A stretch of 64,000 bases of DNA from Catenovulum agarivorans YM01 (lineage in GTDB: Bacteria; Pseudomonadota; Gammaproteobacteria; Enterobacterales; Alteromonadaceae): positions 140,148 through 204,147 of the forward strand of contig NZ_JH767526.1 of the NCBI RefSeq assembly GCF_000281085.1, given 5' to 3'. The notes beneath the pieces were generated by a model, which was not told where the DNA came from, made no database searches, and saw only the letters and a list, made by a program, of their open reading frames with translations. Positions 58,706-64,000 of the stretch are shown here, piece after piece. Position 1 is the stretch's first letter. Each line of letters opens with the position of its first letter. The position numbers and the translations under genes are program-made.

Positions 58706-59783
58706 TAAAAGCTGTCAATGGATTATACCGAGCGTGTTAGCTATTTTGTTAGCTGCATGCGCGGGCAAACCAAACAAAGCAGATGGAAGTTTTGCTTACG
58801 AGCAAGCTCAACCGAACCAAACATTAAAAATTCCAGCGGATAAACTTGCACCAGCGGTCACTTCGCAATTTGAGATAGATCATCAACGTAATTTAAATGG
58901 AAAAACTGGCGAAGCTGTTGAAATTTTTCCGCCTAGATTAATTGCCCCTATTGTCACCGCGAGCCATATTGATGATGCCGATCCTCGAACTACCATCTGG
59001 TTTGAACAAAGTGAGCAAATTGATAATCTAGAAAATGCTATCTGGAATGCCATATCAGGTTATTTAGACAAACAAGGCATATCGTTTGCTAAACAAGACA
59101 AAACAGAAGGTGTAGCTGAATCTGAATGGTTAATCGTCAGCCGAGAGAGTGGCTGGGGATTTTGGAAAAATACCTTTGACATCGAAAAACAAAAGTATCG
59201 TTTCTGGGTAAAAATGAAACCTCATGGTCGTTCTGGCTCGTTAACTGTTGAGCTAATTGCGCGCGAGTCTTTGCTCGACCAAGAAGAAACGCAATTTTTT
59301 ATGTTGGATGATGTGTCGTTGGCAACAGACACGTTAAACTCAATTGCAGGTCACTTCGAATACAGACTTAGATTAGATGCAGAAAATCGCCGTACTCAGT
59401 ATGTAAAAGGGGTTGAAGTTTCAATTGAACAAGCACCAAATGGTGACCCTGCGATATTAGTTAATGCTGGTTACGAACATGCTTGGATCAGAACCATTGA
59501 AGCATTAGACTTTTTTGGACTCTTGATGACGGACGTAAATAAAATCCAAGGGCGTGTGCATGCTAAAGTACGCCGCGACAACTCAGGTTTTTGGTCTGGC
59601 TTATTTGGTAAAGATGAAGGGTTACTCGGTTTAGAGAAAGGCGATTATGTGATTGAATTAATTAAAGACGGTGACAAAACCTACGTGGTCTTTAATGATT
59701 TAACCTTAACTTCAATTTCCCAAACTCAATTGGAAAAAGTTTTACCTAATTTACAACAACGTTTAGGTGAAGACTTAGAGTAA
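58698..59783 (+). CDS. bamC: Outer-membrane assembly lipoprotein BamC
   Basis: BamC (NlpB) is a lipoprotein of the BAM complex that inserts beta-barrel proteins. The 361 residues (E. coli 344) have lipobox LLAAC (Cys21), an unstructured N-terminal lasso and two helix-grip domains (about 95-220 and 235-345). An extended poly-domain match by eye is supported by the dapA-bamC gene order. Confidence 0.93.
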   Translation: MINKSCQWIIPSVLAILLAACAGKPNKADGSFAYEQAQPNQTLKIPADKLAPAVTSQFEIDHQRNLNGKTGEAVEIFPPRLIAPIVTASHIDDADPRTTIWFEQSEQIDNLENAIWNAISGYLDKQGISFAKQDKTEGVAESEWLIVSRESGWGFWKNTFDIEKQKYRFWVKMKPHGRSGSLTVELIARESLLDQEETQFFMLDDVSLATDTLNSIAGHFEYRLRLDAENRRTQYVKGVEVSIEQAPNGDPAILVNAGYEHAWIRTIEALDFFGLLMTDVNKIQGRVHAKVRRDNSGFWSGLFGKDEGLLGLEKGDYVIELIKDGDKTYVVFNDLTLTSISQTQLEKVLPNLQQRLGEDLE

Positions 59784-60141
59784 CTTTTTAATTGCACCAC
59801 AAGTTTAATTGTTTGTGGTGCAATGCAGACTTGCATACGAAAGCTTTTATTTCTCAATAAATTTATACCTACCATTAATATCCAATTAATTCGGCACTAT
59901 AAGGGGTAACTTCAACTTTGGGTTGTTTTGCATCCTTTAGGTGCATTGTGTTTAGTTATTAAGACCTTTGGAAAGCTAAACTTTAAGTGTGTTTTGAGAT
60001 TTTGTAAATTTTATTATTGCTAATTGGCAAAATTGCCCCTTGTTTTTTAACAACTTCGGCTAATAACGCACTAAAACGAGACAATTTATAATTTGGCATT
60101 TTAATTGCTACTAATCATTCGTTAACACTGAGAGGTAGTGT
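59784..60141. other. Gene-free region between bamC and the chemoreceptor gene
   Basis: The 358 bases hold a strong hairpin near the bamC end and otherwise AT-rich DNA that must contain the chemoreceptor promoter. A FliA-type promoter was looked for; GGCTAATAA at 60058-60066 recalls its -10 part, but no TAAA box stands at the right distance. Confidence 0.5.
59791..59824 (+). terminator. Hairpin after bamC
   Basis: ATTGCACCACAA and TTGTGGTGCAAT are perfect 12-bp arms around a 10-base loop, starting eight bases after the bamC stop. No T-run follows the stem, so it may be Rho-aided or serve to protect the 3' end. Confidence 0.6.
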
Positions 60142-61293
60142 ATGAAATCTGTAATGGCGCAGCCCGCATGTTTTATGATTAAAAATATAGGTATTCGTAA
60201 AACGGCTTGGATCTATTGGTTTTTATTAATTTTTACTTTAACCGGCTATATTTGGATGCCTAAAGCAGCATTCGCTGTTTTTGCATTTATGTCGGCATAT
60301 TTTTTTGCAAGTTTATTGATAGCGATACTGAGTGAGCTTAAAGAGCTAGAAGTTAAACTTAAATCGAGCCATGCTGACGGGTTTGATTATCGCAAACTTG
60401 AATTACAAACTGTTGCATTGGGCACGCCAATCGATAGGTTAGTGGATATGTTGCGTGAGTTAACTCGAATCAAGGTTAACTTGTCAGAGCGCATGAGTGA
60501 AGTTGAACATTCATCAGTGCAAGTTATTGAGTCAGCCCATCAAGTTTCAGCCAATGTTAAAAAACAATCCGACTCAACCACCTCGACCGCAGCTGCCATC
60601 TTAGAAATGAGTCAATCTTTAGCTGAAGTCGTCGACAAGGTGAATCGTGTGCTCGAAAGTTCTAAAGAGGCACAAACAATCACTGAGCACGGCAAAAATT
60701 GCGTAAAAAACTTAAAGTCGGAAATTCAGACCGTTAAACTTCAAGCTGAACAAACTCAAGGGCAAATGAGCTCACTAGACGACCTTGCCGAAAAAGTAGC
60801 GGTTATGTCGCAATCCATTCAAGATATTTCAGCACAAACGAATTTATTGGCACTGAATGCGTCAATTGAAGCTGCTCGTGCTGGCGATTTTGGTCGAGGT
60901 TTTGCCGTGGTTGCTGAAGAAGTTAGAGCGTTAGCGCAACGCAGTAGTGAAGCGGCCAACAACATCATTAGCAATGTGAATTTAGTCCGTGAACAAAGTC
61001 ATCAAGTGACAGATAAAATGACCCAAGTTGTAGAAGCGAGTTCTAATTGTTTATATACAGCCGAAGAGACAGATGAGGTGCTAGAGCAAATTGGTAAACA
61101 AACCTTAAGTGTGCAAGACCAAATTCACATTATTTCAGCCAATGCTGAACAACAAAACATGGCTACGCAAGAAATTTCGCAACATGTGGAACTGGTAGTG
61201 GAAGGTGCCCACGATAATTCGCGAGTTGCCGAACAAGCCGCAAAAGTTGCTGAACATTTAAAAAATCTAACCCAATCTGTAGTTAAAGTATAA
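60142..61293 (+). CDS. Methyl-accepting chemotaxis protein without a periplasmic domain
   Basis: The 383-residue receptor has two adjacent membrane helices (about 21-38 and 42-62) joined by only a few residues, so there is almost no periplasmic sensor part. A cytoplasmic helical segment leads to the signalling hairpin, whose tip reads [34 protein letters not shown] by parts (landmarks [11 protein letters not shown] and RALAQRS). No C-terminal CheR pentapeptide is seen. It must sense an internal cue, a membrane property, or a signal from a partner. The next gene, 11 bases on, encodes a membrane protein with a NIT-like domain and is the obvious candidate partner. Confidence 0.93.
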   Translation: MKSVMAQPACFMIKNIGIRKTAWIYWFLLIFTLTGYIWMPKAAFAVFAFMSAYFFASLLIAILSELKELEVKLKSSHADGFDYRKLELQTVALGTPIDRLVDMLRELTRIKVNLSERMSEVEHSSVQVIESAHQVSANVKKQSDSTTSTAAAILEMSQSLAEVVDKVNRVLESSKEAQTITEHGKNCVKNLKSEIQTVKLQAEQTQGQMSSLDDLAEKVAVMSQSIQDISAQTNLLALNASIEAARAGDFGRGFAVVAEEVRALAQRSSEAANNIISNVNLVREQSHQVTDKMTQVVEASSNCLYTAEETDEVLEQIGKQTLSVQDQIHIISANAEQQNMATQEISQHVELVVEGAHDNSRVAEQAAKVAEHLKNLTQSVVKV

Positions 61294-61304
61294 GGATCGA
61301 ACAA

Positions 61305-62168
61305 ATGGCTTTTCATCAAATTTTACCCATAATAATTGGTTTGTTTGTTGTCGCGCTGTTGATCTATTTTGTGATTAGACAAAAGCGCAAAGTACGAAAA
61401 TTACAGGTCGAAGGTGTTGGTACAATTATTCAAGTTAAACAACTAATCACTAATATTCAGCAGCATAGAGGTTGGTGCAGCGCATATTTACGCGGTGATA
61501 AATCGGTAATAGGTGATATTCAGCAATTGCAACGCAAGATTGCACAAACTTCTTTAGCAATTGAAAACCAATTTAGTATTAAAAAATTCGAGCGTTGGTT
61601 TGGGTATTCAGAACATTGGAAACGCTTGTCGGCCAGCGCCACCGGCTTAACTGCAGATAACAGTTTTAAGCAGCATACCCAATTAATAGGTAATATGTTG
61701 TATTTGTTAGAAGATATTGCGGAAAGTCACTTTTTAACCAAAGAACAATTGGGGGAGTTTCCGGAAATTAGTTTGTTGTGGCGTGAGTTATTGCAAGTGA
61801 GTGAGTGTGTTGGTCAATCGCGAGCTTTGGGAACAGGCGTCGCAACAGTTAAAGTATGTAGTCGAGTAGAAAAAATTCGTTTAGGTTTTTTACGCCAAAA
61901 AATTACCGAAACAGCTGAAGTGACTTATGCACAGTTGAAAGAGAACCAAAGTGCAGACAATAGACAAAAACTCATGTCGTTAATTGAGCATGCGAGTAAA
62001 CAAACCCGTTATTTATGCTCTGTTATTGAACATGAGTTGGTTGAATGTGAACAAATTCAATTGGATGCTAAAAACTACTTTTCGTTAGCAACTGAAGCAA
62101 TTAATTCGCTTAACCAAATTTTTGACTTTAAACTTGAAGAATTAGAAAGTTTTTTAGTTAAGAAATAA
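61305..62168 (+). CDS. Membrane-anchored protein with a NIT-like sensor domain
   Basis: The 287-residue protein is not assigned with certainty. One N-terminal membrane helix (about 5-22) is followed by KRKVRK, so the rest should be cytoplasmic. The remainder is all-helical. NIQQHRGWCSAYLRGD near the start and SECVGQSRALGTGVA later resemble the two halves of the nitrate/nitrite-sensing NIT domain (QxRG...A-YL and the R-x-L/T segment). Such domains are usually part of chemoreceptors or kinases; here it is separate and 11 bases after a receptor that lacks a sensor. Its stop overlaps the next gene by one base. Confidence 0.7.
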   Translation: MAFHQILPIIIGLFVVALLIYFVIRQKRKVRKLQVEGVGTIIQVKQLITNIQQHRGWCSAYLRGDKSVIGDIQQLQRKIAQTSLAIENQFSIKKFERWFGYSEHWKRLSASATGLTADNSFKQHTQLIGNMLYLLEDIAESHFLTKEQLGEFPEISLLWRELLQVSECVGQSRALGTGVATVKVCSRVEKIRLGFLRQKITETAEVTYAQLKENQSADNRQKLMSLIEHASKQTRYLCSVIEHELVECEQIQLDAKNYFSLATEAINSLNQIFDFKLEELESFLVKK

Positions 62169-62770
62169 TGCAAAAGTATAAAGTAATTGTTTTTGATCTC
62201 GGTGGTGTGCTACTTGATATATCCGGGGTTGAAGACATTCTCGGCTGGTTAGATAATAAAATAGAGCTAGCCGATTTTTGGTATCTATGGTTGCATTGCC
62301 CAGCGGTTAAACAATTCGAATCCGGCGAAATTACCGAAGTAGAATTCGTCAAGAGTGTGTTAAGCCACTTTAAACTACCGATTGACTACGCGACGTTTGA
62401 GCAATCATACCGTTATTGGATAAAAGGCATTTTTCCCGGGCGACTCGCTTTGCTTGAACAGCTCAAAGCTGATTACCAATTAGCCTGTTTAACCAATACT
62501 AACCTGATGCATTGGCCTGAAATTGTTGCGACTGGTATTTTAAACCCGTTAGATAAACATTATGTCTCGTTTGAAATGGGCTGTGTAAAACCTGATAGAG
62601 AAATTTATCAAAAGATGCTGGATGATTTAAACGTGCCAGCTGAACAAGTTTTGTTTATAGATGATAATCAAGTGAATGTGGATACAGCAAAAGCGCTTGG
62701 CATCGACGCATACCGTACTGTTGGTCATCAAGCTTTGCTTGATTTATTTCAGCAACTAAAAATCATCTAA
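62168..62770 (+). CDS. HAD-superfamily phosphatase (YihX-like)
   Basis: The 200-residue protein belongs to HAD subfamily IA with the nucleophile D10 in FDLGGVLLD, motif II threonine in CLTNTN, a lysine in GCVKPDREIY and the acidic motif FIDDNQVNV. The order and size match YihX, an alpha-glucose-1-phosphate phosphatase in E. coli; the substrate here is open. It starts inside the previous stop codon (TAATG), so it may be co-translated with the NIT-like gene, though no functional link is evident. Confidence 0.88.
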   Translation: MQKYKVIVFDLGGVLLDISGVEDILGWLDNKIELADFWYLWLHCPAVKQFESGEITEVEFVKSVLSHFKLPIDYATFEQSYRYWIKGIFPGRLALLEQLKADYQLACLTNTNLMHWPEIVATGILNPLDKHYVSFEMGCVKPDREIYQKMLDDLNVPAEQVLFIDDNQVNVDTAKALGIDAYRTVGHQALLDLFQQLKII

Positions 62771-62824
62771 GCATAATTTGCGTTATACTCATGGCCATTC
62801 TCCAACCTGCACTATGGCCGTGAT

Positions 62825-63964
62825 ATGTACCAGTTTAAACAATTTGATCCACAATCTTTTCTTACAACCTACTGGCAGAAAAAACCTATCTTACTCAAGG
62901 GGTTGTTTAAAGACTTTATCGACCCAATTGAGCCTGATGAATTAGCTGGCCTTGCCCAAGAAAGTGAAATTGAAAGCCGAGTTGTGCAAAGACAAAAACA
63001 AGCTTGGCATGTTGAACATGGGCCGTTTGACAGCTTCGAGCAATTCGGTGAAAACAATTGGACCTTGTTAGTGCAAGCTGTCGACCATTGGCATTTGCAA
63101 AGCGCACAATTGTTAGAACCATTTAGATTTATTCCGAATTGGCGCATTGACGATTTAATGATCAGTTTTTCTACCCCTGATGGCGGCGTAGGTGCACACG
63201 TTGACCAATACGACGTATTTATTATTCAAGGTATGGGCAAACGCCATTGGAAAGTCGGTGAACAGCAGCCGTTACAATCAAGCGTACCCCATCCAGACTT
63301 ATTGCAAGTAACAGGTTTTGCGCCTTGTATTGACGAAGTACTCGAGCCGGGGGATGTATTATACATTCCACCTGGCTGTCCACATGAAGGTTATGCAGTT
63401 GAACCAGCGCTGAATTATTCAGTTGGTTTTCGCGCGCCTAATCAGCAAGACCTTTTATCCTCATTTGCTGATTTTGCCTTGCAAGAAGAGTGTTTCCAGC
63501 ATAGATATCAAGATCCAGACTTGCAGCCAACTCAGCTTGCTGGTGATGTCACATCAAGCGAAGCTGCCAAGTTAATTGAATTGGTAAAACAAACCTTGAA
63601 TCAACCACAACAAGTGAATAAATGGTTAGGTGGTTATTTAACTCAAGCTAAACACGAGGTGGATATTCAAGTACCTGAACCGAGTTTTGCCGAAGATGAT
63701 GTGGTTGAAATCAATCAGCAAATTGAAGCTTGGTTGCGTGCTGGTGGTTTGCGAATATTAACTTTAGATAATGGCTTATTTGTTAATGGTGAGTGGGTCG
63801 ATAGCCAAAGTTGCCAAGCTGAGTTTGTCCGCTTTATTTCGGATAATTTGCTCTATTCAGCTGATCAATTAACTGAATATTTGCAGCAAAACGACAATCT
63901 TGCATTGTTTAGTGCTTTGGTTAATGAGGGCTATATATACCCGTATGAAGATGGTGAAGAATAA
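62825..63964 (+). CDS. roxA: Ribosomal protein uL16 arginine hydroxylase RoxA (YcfD)
   Basis: RoxA is a JmjC/cupin-type 2-oxoglutarate and Fe(II) oxygenase that hydroxylates an arginine of ribosomal protein L16. The 379 residues (E. coli 373) keep the iron triad H125, D127 (GAHVDQYDVF) and H187 (GCPHEGYAV) at the same numbers as E. coli. A C-terminal dimerisation and winged-helix region follows. The gene ends 37 bases before the window edge. Confidence 0.95.
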   Translation: MYQFKQFDPQSFLTTYWQKKPILLKGLFKDFIDPIEPDELAGLAQESEIESRVVQRQKQAWHVEHGPFDSFEQFGENNWTLLVQAVDHWHLQSAQLLEPFRFIPNWRIDDLMISFSTPDGGVGAHVDQYDVFIIQGMGKRHWKVGEQQPLQSSVPHPDLLQVTGFAPCIDEVLEPGDVLYIPPGCPHEGYAVEPALNYSVGFRAPNQQDLLSSFADFALQEECFQHRYQDPDLQPTQLAGDVTSSEAAKLIELVKQTLNQPQQVNKWLGGYLTQAKHEVDIQVPEPSFAEDDVVEINQQIEAWLRAGGLRILTLDNGLFVNGEWVDSQSCQAEFVRFISDNLLYSADQLTEYLQQNDNLALFSALVNEGYIYPYEDGEE

Positions 63965-64000
63965 CTTGCAAACAAGTTAGGAATAATCCGACTAAAACTA

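Noticed and set aside
60039-60066. FliA (sigma-28) promoter for the chemoreceptor
   Set aside because: Only the -10-like GGCTAATAA is present; no TAAA stands about 15 bases upstream.

Overview
The window looks like a stretch of chromosome from a low-GC marine gammaproteobacterium of the Alteromonadales. The reasons are the gene order aspS-ruvCAB-ybgC-tolQRAB-pal-cpoB-tRNA-Lys, rnfABCDGE-nth, cmoAB, dapA-bamC and yqgE-ruvX, the VolA/Pla-1 type lipase, the many hybrid sensor kinases and a cellobiose-using module. A Catenovulum-like cellulose or alga degrader would fit, but that is inference. No prophage, integrase, intact insertion sequence or CRISPR array was seen.

Layout. 1-1.3 kb: 3' part of an extracellular lipase gene. 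1.4-6.5 kb: yfbV, then a tightly coupled minus-strand set made of a polyamine-type binding protein, a hybrid histidine kinase and a receiver protein, plus one unknown gene. 6.5-8.3 kb: cmoA-cmoB (tRNA wobble modification). 8.4-12.7 kb: a two-gene RND efflux pump. 12.8-22.0 kb: aspS, the RuvABC resolvasome and the Tol-Pal envelope system. 22.2-22.5 kb: three identical tRNA-Lys genes. 22.6-28.8 kb: Na+/sugar symporter, cellobiose phosphorylase (GH94) and GH9 lipoprotein cellodextrinase, preceded by a LacI-type operator. 28.8-31.5 kb: a Cpx-like envelope stress system (cpxA, cpxR, divergent cpxP) with a CpxR-like box between the divergent genes. 31.7-35.7 kb: oxyR, a short signal peptidase I, ruvX, yqgE and metR. 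35.8-42.2 kb: a phosphorelay cluster (cytoplasmic PAS hybrid kinase, separate Hpt protein, double-receiver protein) divergent from a second, membrane-bound hybrid kinase. 42.2-49.0 kb: gloA, nth and the Rnf ion-pumping complex. 49.2-51.4 kb: a degenerate GGDEF-EAL membrane protein and two tRNA-Asn genes. 51.4-52.3 kb: gene-free DNA with DnaA-box-like sites and a palindromic repeat. 52.3-64 kb: MATE exporter, uvrB, AI-2E family permease, a structured MITE-like element, bcp, dapA-bamC, a chemoreceptor with almost no periplasmic part, a NIT-like membrane protein, a HAD phosphatase and the ribosomal oxygenase roxA.

How the parts work together. Most of the window is housekeeping: DNA repair and recombination (ruvABC, uvrB, nth), translation (aspS, tRNAs, cmoAB, roxA), envelope upkeep (tol-pal, bamC, cpx, lepB) and redox energy (rnf). 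The accessory layer is sensing and carbon use: about five two-component or phosphorelay proteins with separate receivers, one chemoreceptor, and a route in which extracellular cellulose fragments are cut by the GH9 lipoprotein, imported with Na+ and split by phosphate. The least explained items are the two inverted-repeat elements (34.5 and 56.8 kb), the chemoreceptor plus NIT-like gene pair, and the binding protein-kinase-receiver set.
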